Shown here: in pieces, positions 19,161 through 27,619 of the stretch | How positions within the stretch are numbered: position 1 is the first letter of the stretch | How the letters are laid out: each line of letters opens with the position of its first letter | Assembly (NCBI RefSeq): GCF_000739695.1 | Contig: NZ_BBIO01000023.1 | Coordinates: forward strand, 1-33,591 | Source: Tepidicaulis marinus | GTDB lineage: Bacteria > Pseudomonadota > Alphaproteobacteria > Parvibaculales > Parvibaculaceae | Length of the DNA: 33,591 nt | Reading direction: 5' to 3' | Translations under genes and position numbers: made by a program | Notes under the pieces: model-generated | Seen by the model: only the letters and a program-made list of their open reading frames with translations | What the model was told of the DNA's origin: nothing | Databases searched by the model: none

Positions 19161-19655
19161 TTATTCATAATGCCGTGTTTTCCATTCTTCCACCAGTTTT
19201 GAGGCTTCCGGCAAAGCCGTTTTTACGCGCGCGGCATATCGTTTCTGAATTTCCGGCCGTGTCGAGTTGTAGAACCCGACAGCCCGCCAAGTGGGGCCGT
19301 GACGATGGATTTCCTGGGCCAGAATCCATGCGCCGGAGTTGACGCAGGAACAGGGATCGTGTGCCAGGTGCGCCTCGGTAATCCCATATTCCTCCAGCTT
19401 GCCCAGCCACCACGAATTGACCTGCATCGCGCAAATGTCTCTAGAGCCATTCGCGTTTCCGTTCCGGGCGCTCATTTTGAGGCGGCTTTCTGCGAGGCCG
19501 ATTGCCACCAGAAGCTCAGGCGCTATCTGGTATCGCTCGCTTGCCTCGAAAAAGCACATAGGCAACCTGGGATCGGCGCATGCAACGCCGATACCCATAA
19601 CGGCCCATACTGAGAGCAGAGCCGCGAGGTTCCTTTTGACCCTGCCCCACATCAT
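19161..19655 (-). CDS. VirB1-like lytic transglycosylase (164 aa)
   Basis: The ATG at 19655 overlaps the virD4 stop codon (ATGA). The signal peptide (RNLAALLSVWAVMGIGVACA) is followed by a slt domain: APELLVAIGLAESRLKMSAR with the catalytic Glu in AESR, then ICAMQVNSWW and VGFYNST. These enzymes open peptidoglycan for assembly of the transfer channel in the periplasm. VirB1 is usually the first gene of the virB operon; here it stands near the end, after virD4. Four Cys in the mature part (MCFF, ICAM, DPCSC) suggest disulfides. Confidence 0.85.
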   Translation of the reverse strand: MMWGRVKRNLAALLSVWAVMGIGVACADPRLPMCFFEASERYQIAPELLVAIGLAESRLKMSARNGNANGSRDICAMQVNSWWLGKLEEYGITEAHLAHDPCSCVNSGAWILAQEIHRHGPTWRAVGFYNSTRPEIQKRYAARVKTALPEASKLVEEWKTRHYE

Positions 19656-21337
19656 GCCGGCAAGCTCAGACGTTTGCGCAACGTTCGATCTCGATAAGCC
19701 AATACCGTGTCGCACCATACCGGCTTATGGTGATGATTCTGCACTAGAAGAATGTTCTTGCCCGATGGGATCGCGCCGATTTCGTTGGGCTTCATCAGAG
19801 CTATGGCCTCCCAGCTCGATGACACGCTTCCTTTCAGAGTAAGGCCGCGCTGCATCGAGTTCGATTTGCGCTTGCGCGTTTGCTCGCCGATCATTCTTGA
19901 AATCTTGTCCCGCGTTTCCGGGCTGTTCTGCGAGAACACCGTCAAATAGGAGGCCGTGTTGATGAAGGTCTCAAGACCGTCTGCCCCGTATTTCTCGCGG
20001 AGCTGACTGAAATCCTGCAGAACGGCCATACAATGGACCCTCATGCTGCGGCCAAACTCGAAAATGCGCTTGATCGTGTCCGACTTCGGCAGCTGCGCCA
20101 TCTCTTCGATGAGAAACAGCACCGAGTTCGCCTTGCTCTCTGGTTTGGCCGACATGAGATTGTCGGCCAGGGTGTTTACCAGCAGCCCCGTGATAGGCGA
20201 TAGAGCGGCTGCTTCATCGGGCCTCATCGAGACGTAGATGGTTGCGGGTTTTCCATTTCTCAGATCATCGGCCTGAAAGGAACAATCGCTTGTAGCCTCT
20301 CTCACCGAGCTGTTTTTAAACATGCTCAGTGCGGTTGTGAGGCTAGCGAAATGGCTCGCGCGTTCCTTGAAGTTCATGCGCGCCATCTCCATGAAGCCTT
20401 CCTGGACCCTGCGCGGCAGCCCTAAATCTTCGGCGTCATGGGCCGAGAGAATAAGCAGCGCGCCCACGGGGTCTGTCACCTCGATCTCTTCACCGCCGAC
20501 CGAAATCGTCTCGCCCTCTGCCGGGCCTGACGCGGCCCAGGTGAGCACGTCACCCATACACGCATCACGCCCCTCTTTCTCCGCCTTGCCGATCAAATAG
20601 AGCAAGACACTCGACATGAAGGCGCGCGGCGCGTCATCGAAATACGGGTTGGCGCTGTTCTCACGTCGCGGAATGAGGGTGGCCGCGATATTGTCGATCC
20701 GGATTTCCAAAGAGGCTTGATCCTTTGGAAGGGCCGCCCTTGCAATCGGATTGAATTTCGCGCCTTCGGCTCGCCAATCCACCCGGTAGACGGGGCCCAG
20801 CTTCTTTCGCCAGCCAGCCGTCATCTCCCATAGCTCGTTTTTGGGGTCCGCAATGACGAGGCTGCCGGGATAGCTCAGAATCACGGGCACCACCCGCCCA
20901 ATTGTCTTGCCGGACCCGGCCGGCCCGGCCGTGATTTCGCTTCGGGTTTCCTTGCGCACATCCGCGATGAGTTTCTTGCCGCTGGCCCGGCCGAGCAGCA
21001 GGCCCTTTCTGGCCGTGATCCCCATTCGCCCGAAATCGCCCCGCTTCGCCCAGCGGGCGATGCCGTAGCGGGTGTTAGAGAATGAGTATGGGGACCATAG
21101 GAAGGCGGCAAAGACGCTCAGCGGTATCAAAGCGAAACTCGCCAGCATCGCTTGTGATTCCCATGTCCAGTTGCCTGTTCGGATGGTGAACCAGGTCAGT
21201 TCACCCACCCATGCCCAATGGTCTTGTCGAAGTCCATTGAAGCCTGTGAGAAGCCACGCCGATGCGCCTGAAAGGACCGTTCCGGCGGATACAAATGCAA
21301 TCATCCAGCCCTGGGCTTTCTGTTCCTCACGCTGCAT
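19652..21337 (-). CDS. virD4: Type IV coupling protein VirD4
   Basis: 561 residues. The two N-terminal membrane spans are at about 11-32 and 63-82. The Walker A box GPAGSGKT is at 138-145 and Walker B in VLFLIEEMAQLP, with MAVLQDFSQLREKYG (the sensor region) further on. It is a hexameric inner-membrane ATPase that receives the relaxosome and hands it to the VirB channel. I chose the ATG at 21337, which overlaps the virB11 stop by 11 bases; a frame extending to 21415 lies inside virB11. The C-terminus is short and lacks an all-alpha insertion that I could identify. Confidence 0.93.
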   Translation of the reverse strand: MQREEQKAQGWMIAFVSAGTVLSGASAWLLTGFNGLRQDHWAWVGELTWFTIRTGNWTWESQAMLASFALIPLSVFAAFLWSPYSFSNTRYGIARWAKRGDFGRMGITARKGLLLGRASGKKLIADVRKETRSEITAGPAGSGKTIGRVVPVILSYPGSLVIADPKNELWEMTAGWRKKLGPVYRVDWRAEGAKFNPIARAALPKDQASLEIRIDNIAATLIPRRENSANPYFDDAPRAFMSSVLLYLIGKAEKEGRDACMGDVLTWAASGPAEGETISVGGEEIEVTDPVGALLILSAHDAEDLGLPRRVQEGFMEMARMNFKERASHFASLTTALSMFKNSSVREATSDCSFQADDLRNGKPATIYVSMRPDEAAALSPITGLLVNTLADNLMSAKPESKANSVLFLIEEMAQLPKSDTIKRIFEFGRSMRVHCMAVLQDFSQLREKYGADGLETFINTASYLTVFSQNSPETRDKISRMIGEQTRKRKSNSMQRGLTLKGSVSSSWEAIALMKPNEIGAIPSGKNILLVQNHHHKPVWCDTVLAYRDRTLRKRLSLPA

Positions 21338-22253
21338 TGCGTTTTTCCTCACGTTTTTCTGCAAGATCGAGGACTTCCAGCACCCGCCGCTCGCCGGTTT
21401 CATGGGAGCGCCCAACCTGCAGGATTATGTCGATCTGGCTTTCTAGAAATTCGATGACGGAGTCATTGGGGCGGTTCGCCATGCCGATCATTGTCTTGAT
21501 TGCGTGCATTGCTGCGCGCGGATCATCAGCGTGAAGCGTCGCCATGAATCCGCGGTGCCCGGTATTCAAAAGGCGAACGACCGACCAGGAATTATCAATG
21601 CGAAGCTCGCCAGTAATAATTCGGTCAGGACGCATCCGCATCGCAATATCCATGACGCTGGCGTAGTCCCCGCCTCCTTCATCGTCATAGCCTTCAAAAA
21701 CCGAATACTGCGTGAGGTTTTTGTGCGGCATGTCGATCAGCTCGCGCACATCCTCAACTGTGATCAACCGTTCATGGATTGGAATATCCTTCGTCATGCG
21801 GCGCAGAAGCGTTGTCTTGCCGCTCGATGTACCGCCAGAAATCAGAATGTTGCTGCCACAGCGAACCGCGTCCTGAACGCGGCTTGCGAGCGTTGCATCC
21901 ATTCCGAAATCTGAATATTCGATAGAAACCGGCCGGAAAAGACGAATGGCAACGGCCACCCGTTCTTGAACGGCTGGCCCTATTGAAAAGGCGGCGCGGT
22001 GTCCCCCATCCAGCATCACTGAGAGATGCGGATAAAGATCACCGAAGGGCCGCCTTTCCCGGTTTGCAAGAGCCGATGCCAAATCGCGCCAATAGGCTTC
22101 CGTCAGGGCTTTATCATCCACAAGACGGGGGGACGTTGCCCCCCGCTTGTAGAGCATGATTTCACCTGGCCGACAGGCAACGATTTCCTCAACATCGGAC
22201 TGATTCAGGTATTTCTGAATCTTCCCGAGATATGCAGAAACAACGCCGGTCAT
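21327..22253 (-). CDS. virB11: VirB11 secretion ATPase
   Basis: 308 residues from the ATG at 22253, 8 bases after the stop of the cysteine-repeat gene. Walker A GGTSSGKTT is at 140-148, the Asp box LITVEDVREL follows, Walker B is IITGELR and the His box is GHRGFMATLHADD. This is the hexameric cytoplasmic traffic ATPase that switches VirB4 between pilus assembly and DNA transfer. A longer frame upstream (to 22493) overlaps the preceding gene and has no similarity. Length and motifs are normal. Confidence 0.93.
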   Translation of the reverse strand: MTGVVSAYLGKIQKYLNQSDVEEIVACRPGEIMLYKRGATSPRLVDDKALTEAYWRDLASALANRERRPFGDLYPHLSVMLDGGHRAAFSIGPAVQERVAVAIRLFRPVSIEYSDFGMDATLASRVQDAVRCGSNILISGGTSSGKTTLLRRMTKDIPIHERLITVEDVRELIDMPHKNLTQYSVFEGYDDEGGGDYASVMDIAMRMRPDRIITGELRIDNSWSVVRLLNTGHRGFMATLHADDPRAAMHAIKTMIGMANRPNDSVIEFLESQIDIILQVGRSHETGERRVLEVLDLAEKREEKRNAA

Positions 22254-22261
22254 ACTTGGCT

Positions 22262-24400
22262 CTATTGCACAACGGGGCAAAAATACGTTGCCCGGACGAA
22301 CGGTGATCCCTGATTTGTCCAGGCTCCATACTGCTTGCTCCCATCCGGCAGCTGTGTGACCTGTCGGCTCTGATTGCGGTCGAAATGAGTCATTCTCAGC
22401 GCATATGAGAGCGTTATACACGCACTGTAGGAGCTGAGGCCGGTCACTTGGCGCGAAGACGGCAGATAGTCCCAGAACTGATTGTATGGACAACTATTGG
22501 GGTGTGATGAGCATCCGGCCCCAAAATAATAACCACGTTGACGGCTGTCTTCAGAGTCCCATTGCGTATATGCATAAATCGTCCGGTTCTCGCTTGAATA
22601 AGTGCACCCGTTGGTAGGTCCTTGGCTCGCCCCTGCCCCGTTTGCATAAATGGCTTCGGAACCATCAGGCCGCCGATAGATGGATGACCTGTCAGTCAGC
22701 TTATAGACGTTGCAGCCCACGTATTCTTCCTGGCCGTTGAGCACATCGGCATTGCGGACAAACACGTAGGGCACCGGAGATTCGTTCTCATTCACGGCAG
22801 GGCTTCCGACATTGACCCGCCCTTCCGGGCCGTCAATATAGGTCTGCGCGACCGGCAAGGCCGAGCGCGCGGCATCGTCGTTCTCCCAGCCGACCTGTTC
22901 CAGATTATGACCTGCCGTCTCACCCGTGCGTTCGCACGAAGTGAGATAGGAACGGACCCCATCAGGCTCGTAGAAAAAGCGATGGTGAATGTAGCTGAGG
23001 CCCGCCGCCAAATCGTGGTCAAACTGCCCTTCGCAGCCCATCCGCGTCTTGGTGACGCCGAGCTCAACTCCTGGCAAGCAGCCAGAAATGTGCTGCGGCG
23101 ACCCGTTTACAGTAATGAATTTCCTGCCCTGGCGGATCACCACACCCTGCTCCGCATTGTAAGCGTCTTCACAGACGCCATAATCCATTTGCATCGCATA
23201 AGTCGTGGGCGAATCCACGCAGCCGGCCACATTGCGCTCTACACCCTCGTCGTCGGTATAGATCGCCCGGTGCTGCTGCGTCGAAAGGTCATCATCGAAA
23301 TCATGCCGGATCGAGCAACCGTCCGTGGTGAATGTCACCGGGAAGGTTTCTTCGGTCGGCAGGCAGGGAGCAACAACAGTCCGGCGTTCCCGATCATCAT
23401 AATAGACCGTTTCGGCCTGCACGGTCGCGCTTAGCTGCTCCAAGCTCGTGAGGATCGGGCACGCGTTCTTTTCTTCCACAAGCTGGTAAAAAAGATATTC
23501 ACCCGTCACATCCACATACCGCTCGCAGTCCGTCACGAAGGTATTGTTGCCCTGCCAGGTGTAATATTTCCGCGCTTCTTGATAGGCCCTTCCCTCTTCC
23601 CTCGCGACGGCGACAGAGCAGCCTTCCCGTGTGGTCTTAAGGGGTAGGCGCTGGCTCGTGTCGGAGCACTCGCTGCGTTCGCTTTCAACTCCGTCAACCA
23701 GCGTGATCAAGCGGCCTTGGACAATGGCGACACCCTCCGTTTCAGAAACGCGGGGTTCGCACCCCTCAAACGTCTCTGTCACAGAAGTCTGCTGTTCGGG
23801 TTCCTTGACGACCTCCGGCGGTTGAAAATTAGCAAGCTGGTCGTTTCCGCCTTCGCCTGTTTTGCCGGAACCGCCAAGGCTATCGCCGTCTTGTCCGTCT
23901 TCGCCGTCTTCCCCTTCATCGTCTTCTTCCGGCTTGGGCAGCTTTTCAAGCATCGCCATTGCGTCTTCAATCGCTTCGGGAAACTTACCGGCGACAGGCA
24001 CCGGATACCCCTTCTGCACTTCGTTAGCATTGGGGTCGAATTGCGTCGAAAGCGGGAACCGCAGGCGTTCAGGCGGAAGGTCCGCACCCTCCACCATGAG
24101 CGCGGTCCACTCCACAGACCATGCCCCGCCCTGCCCTGTCCGGTTGGGCTGAGCGGTGCCAATCATGCGGACCCGCTTCATCGCCTGGCCGCCGACGCCA
24201 TCCGCAATATCCTGGAAGAAGGAAGTCGCCCGCGCCGGACCTTCCACCGGAAGATTATCGGCAAGCCGCACCTCACCATTGTCCACGGTCTCAGTCGAAT
24301 AATCTTGTACCGAACCCGGAAGCTTTGGCGCTTCCTGAGCTGTCGCCCCGAGGGGAAAAATCAGCATTCCTGCAAAGAAAATAGCCTTGAGCATACGCAT
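22262..24400 (-). CDS. Secreted cysteine-repeat protein inserted in the virB operon (712 aa)
   Basis: The signal peptide MRMLKAIFFAGMLIFPLGATAQ is followed by an N-terminal domain (about 25-155) and an acidic Gly/Asp/Glu linker (157-205). Then come six tandem modules of about 48 residues. Each has two Cys: 214/245, 261/292, 314/346, 362/394, 410/441, 456/489, so 31-33 residues apart and 15-22 between modules. The C-terminal domain (500-712) has six more Cys (563, 599, 630, 637, 661, 708) and is Tyr/Ser/Asn rich. All 18 Cys could form disulfides, pointing to an extracytoplasmic, probably surface-exposed rod. It lies between virB10 (5-base gap) and virB11 (8-base gap), so it is co-expressed with the channel. 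No standard P-type component fits. A mating-pair adhesin or stabiliser, analogous to cysteine-rich TraN of F-type systems, is my best guess. Confidence 0.8.
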   Translation of the reverse strand: MRMLKAIFFAGMLIFPLGATAQEAPKLPGSVQDYSTETVDNGEVRLADNLPVEGPARATSFFQDIADGVGGQAMKRVRMIGTAQPNRTGQGGAWSVEWTALMVEGADLPPERLRFPLSTQFDPNANEVQKGYPVPVAGKFPEAIEDAMAMLEKLPKPEEDDEGEDGEDGQDGDSLGGSGKTGEGGNDQLANFQPPEVVKEPEQQTSVTETFEGCEPRVSETEGVAIVQGRLITLVDGVESERSECSDTSQRLPLKTTREGCSVAVAREEGRAYQEARKYYTWQGNNTFVTDCERYVDVTGEYLFYQLVEEKNACPILTSLEQLSATVQAETVYYDDRERRTVVAPCLPTEETFPVTFTTDGCSIRHDFDDDLSTQQHRAIYTDDEGVERNVAGCVDSPTTYAMQMDYGVCEDAYNAEQGVVIRQGRKFITVNGSPQHISGCLPGVELGVTKTRMGCEGQFDHDLAAGLSYIHHRFFYEPDGVRSYLTSCERTGETAGHNLEQVGWENDDAARSALPVAQTYIDGPEGRVNVGSPAVNENESPVPYVFVRNADVLNGQEEYVGCNVYKLTDRSSIYRRPDGSEAIYANGAGASQGPTNGCTYSSENRTIYAYTQWDSEDSRQRGYYFGAGCSSHPNSCPYNQFWDYLPSSRQVTGLSSYSACITLSYALRMTHFDRNQSRQVTQLPDGSKQYGAWTNQGSPFVRATYFCPVVQ

Positions 24401-24405
24401 GTGAC

Positions 24406-25740
24406 TTACTCCTTCTTTGCGCCCGCCTGGGCAGATCGAGCCGCAAGAATGCGCGGCTCGGTAATGGCAATGTCGTAGAGGGGTTTGATAAGAATCCGCT
24501 CACCAGCTGCGATGCTCACAACCGGCGCAAGGTCGATCTGCTTTTCCAGCACCTGGGCGGTCACTTGCCCGAGGTTCTGGCTAAACTGATCGGAGGCTTG
24601 GGATATATTCTCGTCCTGAGCGGAGGATGAGGCCGCAACAATTGCCGCGCTCAGCAGCGTGGTAATGAAGGCCGTTCCGTACTTCTCCCAGGTCCGGTTA
24701 TCGAGATCGCCGATGAGCCCGTTCCGGCCCATCGCATCCCCGCCCAAACCTTCAAATGAAATTGACGCTCCATCCGGGCGGAGAAGCCGGGTCCATTTTA
24801 CTTCAAGGCGGCTATCCCCGGTTTGCTCAAGCGGCTTATACTCGCCGATCAGCTGCGTACCCTTCGGAAGCAGCTTGAGACGGCCATCCCCGCCGAAAAC
24901 GTGTTCATCAACCGTTGCCAGGACCCAGCCGCCGATTTGGGTATTAATCGGCGTCCTAAGCACCGCCCAGATTATCTTGTCTTGAGTGATGCGCCGCGTC
25001 CTATCGACCGGCAAGGTCGATTCATCCTCACGCAGCGCCCCATAATCGTCATCCGTCAGCTCGTATCTATCGGGGTCAGTTTCGGGCAGCGAAATATTTC
25101 GCTGCTCCAGCACACCCTCACGGACGAAACCAGGCCCGCCATTGGCTCTACCCGCCAAAACCTGCGCGCGCCATTCGGCCCACGACAGGTAGGTTTTGTC
25201 TGGTTCGGGCGGCGCGGGCGGCGGCGCAGGCGGCGGGGTATAGGGTGCGAGCACGTCAGCGCGAAGCCGAACCGTCTTCGGCCTGCCGTCAAACTGCAGC
25301 TCTAACGAGCCCCGGCTTGTGCCGGCATCGATCCCGCTGAACGTCACGACGATTTCGCACTCCCCGCCTTCCTCAAGGACCGAGGGGCACAAATCGGTCA
25401 TGGCGAACCCTTCTGTGCCGTGCAGCTCCACCTTGCTTAGCTCGGATGCGCCCGGTCCCTCGTTACGGATGCGCAAGACCCCCTCGCCTTCCGTTTGGCC
25501 CTGGCCGAGATCGATGGGAGGCAACGCGAGCTGCTTATCAAGCACGATACGCGGAGGATCTGCTTTCGGAGGATCGCCCAGGTCGAAATAGCCTGGCGGT
25601 AATGGCGGCGGCTGCCGTACCGCCGGACTCGACGGCTCAGACGGCCCGCTCGCAAGCTGCCGAACTGCCACCAATCCGAGGATCGCCGTAACGGCTACGC
25701 CTGCTACAGCTGCCCCAACGATTTTCGGATTGACCGCCAT
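24406..25740 (-). CDS. virB10: VirB10 channel protein with an extra Ig-like domain
   Basis: 444 residues. The N-terminal anchor is at about 8-27 and Pro-rich segments at 40-62 and 168-180. The conserved C-terminal VirB10/TrbI domain spans about 200-435 (IIWAVLRTPINTQIGGWVLA, LLPKGTQLIGEYKP, LGGDAMGRNGLIGDLDNRTW, then the antenna-like AFITTLLSAAIVAASSS). It spans both membranes in the core complex. Unusual is residues about 70-163, an Ig-like beta module (IDLGQG, LRIRNEGPGASELS, FAMTDLCPSVLEEGGECEIV, VTFSGIDAGTSRGSLEL) that resembles ASH/choice-of-anchor-D domains. Its Cys118 and Cys128 could pair. The start shares a base with the virB9 stop (TAATG). Confidence 0.9.
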   Translation of the reverse strand: MAVNPKIVGAAVAGVAVTAILGLVAVRQLASGPSEPSSPAVRQPPPLPPGYFDLGDPPKADPPRIVLDKQLALPPIDLGQGQTEGEGVLRIRNEGPGASELSKVELHGTEGFAMTDLCPSVLEEGGECEIVVTFSGIDAGTSRGSLELQFDGRPKTVRLRADVLAPYTPPPAPPPAPPEPDKTYLSWAEWRAQVLAGRANGGPGFVREGVLEQRNISLPETDPDRYELTDDDYGALREDESTLPVDRTRRITQDKIIWAVLRTPINTQIGGWVLATVDEHVFGGDGRLKLLPKGTQLIGEYKPLEQTGDSRLEVKWTRLLRPDGASISFEGLGGDAMGRNGLIGDLDNRTWEKYGTAFITTLLSAAIVAASSSAQDENISQASDQFSQNLGQVTAQVLEKQIDLAPVVSIAAGERILIKPLYDIAITEPRILAARSAQAGAKKE

Positions 25741-26768
25741 TATGCCCCCTCAGCCTGCGCAGGCGCGCGCGGCTCGTCAGGCTTTTCGGTTCCGACGAGC
25801 TGCCCGCCTGTTTCCCGCTCGATAGCGAAAGGCTCGGTCGGCTCGATGCAAACGACCCGCTGGCCGTTTTTCAACGTCAGCCGCCCGATGGACTCAATGG
25901 CCATGACGGTTTTGCCCATCCGGAAATTGGCCGGCGTATCTATTTCGTCGATAATCTTGAAGGGAACGGGCAAGTCCACTTGGTCGAAACGCTCCGGTTT
26001 CCAGTATAGGAACGTCCAGACCCCATCAGTAAAAACGGTGTCGGGCGCAATGCTCCTGTCGCCATACATCCGGTAGTCGAAGCTCACCTTTGACGCATCA
26101 AAGGGAATGCCTTCGAGGAAATCCGGGTTCAGTTCCCCGGTGCTGCCCCGCCCTTCGAAGCTTCCCTTTACAATGCCCCCGGCATCGCTCACCGCTTCCC
26201 GCTTGCGCTCTTCCGCTTCCCTATCCTCAACCTGTTTCGGGGGAAGCGGCGCAATGCCTGTGTCGAAGACGAGCACGGCCATATCGGGAACCGTGGGAGA
26301 GTCGACAGGGAGCGCGCGGACATAGAACGTGAACACACGCCCGAACTCATCCATAACGATTAAATTGCTATCCACCCCGGCGACTTGCGGCCAAATATCA
26401 AGGTAGCTGTTGCCGTTCTCATGACGCATTCCGAACAGCGCAGCATCACCTACGGCGGCCTCTTTGATTTCCCCAGGCAGCTTTACGCGCGTCACCATGT
26501 GCCGGCGCACATTGATCTTCATCATCAGGTGCTCGGAATAGGCGAAACGCCTTATTCCGGCTTCCGGCGGCGCGTCGTCAAATGCCTCTTGAACCTGGTC
26601 CAAGACTTCAATCTTGGAGGCGTTCTTTGCGCCCTCGATGCGCGGCGGCTCGAAGCCGTTTGCACCCGGCAATGCTTCTGCTGCCCATTCATCATCCAGA
26701 GCGAGGGCAGGACACGAGCCCATTGTCAGGGCCGCAAGCGCCCCCACGATCCATAATTTACCGTTCAC
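25740..26768 (-). CDS. virB9: VirB9 outer-membrane core protein
   Basis: 342 residues starting with GTG at 26768, which has AAGGAGG 6 bases upstream. A frame running to 26816 lies inside virB8. The signal peptide ends at about CPALA. VirB9/CagX features are FAYSEHLMMKINVRRHMVTR, LPGEIKEAAVGD, NLIVMDEFGRVFTFYVRAL in the N-terminal domain and FDYRMYGD, IAPDTVFTDGVWTFL in the C-terminal domain. With VirB7 and VirB10 it forms the outer-membrane core complex. A charged linker of about 25 residues (KQVEDREAEERKREAVSDAG) separates the domains. Confidence 0.9.
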   Translation of the reverse strand: MNGKLWIVGALAALTMGSCPALALDDEWAAEALPGANGFEPPRIEGAKNASKIEVLDQVQEAFDDAPPEAGIRRFAYSEHLMMKINVRRHMVTRVKLPGEIKEAAVGDAALFGMRHENGNSYLDIWPQVAGVDSNLIVMDEFGRVFTFYVRALPVDSPTVPDMAVLVFDTGIAPLPPKQVEDREAEERKREAVSDAGGIVKGSFEGRGSTGELNPDFLEGIPFDASKVSFDYRMYGDRSIAPDTVFTDGVWTFLYWKPERFDQVDLPVPFKIIDEIDTPANFRMGKTVMAIESIGRLTLKNGQRVVCIEPTEPFAIERETGGQLVGTEKPDEPRAPAQAEGA

Positions 26769-27447
26769 TTTCCGCCTCCTTGTCCGCCCGCTCGTCACGC
26801 GCCAGGCTGTAGACATCTACAAACAGCCCGAACGGGTTCGTCAGCTTGTGCTCATCGGTTACTTTCTGGGGATGAAACGAGACGGTCATGCTCGCCACCC
26901 AGGTTTCGCTTTTTTCCAGACGGTCTAACCGCCGGTCCATTCTTGAGAAGGTCACTTGGTAGCGGCGACCGCGCTCGATCACATCGACACGCTCAACAGA
27001 AATATCCCGCGTAAGGCCGCGCTCCTTCATCACATCGTAAGGGCTGTCCCCGTTTGGCGGTTTGACCATGAAGCCCCAGAAGTCTTTCCAGACTTGCGGC
27101 GAACTCATGTATTCGACGCTTCCCCACCGTTCGGCTTCGGTCACAAGATCAATGCGCTCCCGCGCGATCACGTACCGTCTCAGAGCACTTTCAACCGCCA
27201 AATCGAAAGCTGATGCCCTTGGGGAGATCGGCTCTACCGTCCACACAACGTCACTTCGCCCGTCCGCACGGACAAGAAAGACCTCAGTCGATTTCAGGGG
27301 AAGAAGCCCATAGAGCGCCAACGCCATGACGACGATGATTGCCGCCAGCACGCCAGTCACCAGGGCCAAAAGGCGGTTTGTATAAACCGCCATTCTGTAG
27401 CCCTGTCCGTTTTGGACGATGCGCGGATTGTGGCTCAGCTCGTCCAT
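26758..27447 (-). CDS. virB8: VirB8 inner-membrane assembly protein
   Basis: 229 residues with a short cytoplasmic N-terminus, one span at about 27-50 (LALVTGVLAAIIVVMALALY) and a periplasmic NTF2-like domain (ESALRRYVIARERIDLVTEA, then VEYMSSPQVWKDFWGF; later TNPFGLFVDVYSLARDE). It nucleates VirB channel assembly at the inner membrane. It starts inside the end of the VirB7-like gene and overlaps the virB9 start by 11 bases. The C-terminal pattern NPFGL..D.Y matches the family. Confidence 0.9.
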   Translation of the reverse strand: MDELSHNPRIVQNGQGYRMAVYTNRLLALVTGVLAAIIVVMALALYGLLPLKSTEVFLVRADGRSDVVWTVEPISPRASAFDLAVESALRRYVIARERIDLVTEAERWGSVEYMSSPQVWKDFWGFMVKPPNGDSPYDVMKERGLTRDISVERVDVIERGRRYQVTFSRMDRRLDRLEKSETWVASMTVSFHPQKVTDEHKLTNPFGLFVDVYSLARDERADKEAESER

Positions 27448-27599
27448 TGATCGAGCCCATCCGCGTCATAAATCAGATCGCAGGCGCAATCTGATTTTTT
27501 CAGCTCGTTCGTATCGGAGCCGATGCCCTGCCGGTCATCCAGGTGCTCGCACCCGGCCACCAGAAAGGCCATCAGCATCGTTGTAATCAGCCCCTTCAT
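27435..27599 (-). CDS. virB7: VirB7-like lipoprotein (54 aa)
   Basis: Starts with the ATG at 27599, with GGAGG 8 bases upstream. The signal peptide MKGLITTMLMAFLVAGC ends in a lipobox (VAGC, Cys17). The short mature part (EHLDDRQGIGSDTNELKKSD, then CACD) has two more Cys. Size, lipobox and position before virB8 fit VirB7, the outer-membrane lipoprotein that pairs with VirB9. The sequence itself is too short for a firm family match. It overlaps virB8 by 13 bases. Confidence 0.75.
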   Translation of the reverse strand: MKGLITTMLMAFLVAGCEHLDDRQGIGSDTNELKKSDCACDLIYDADGLDQWTS

Positions 27600-27619
27600 T
27601 GATCTACCTCCAAGAAGTT

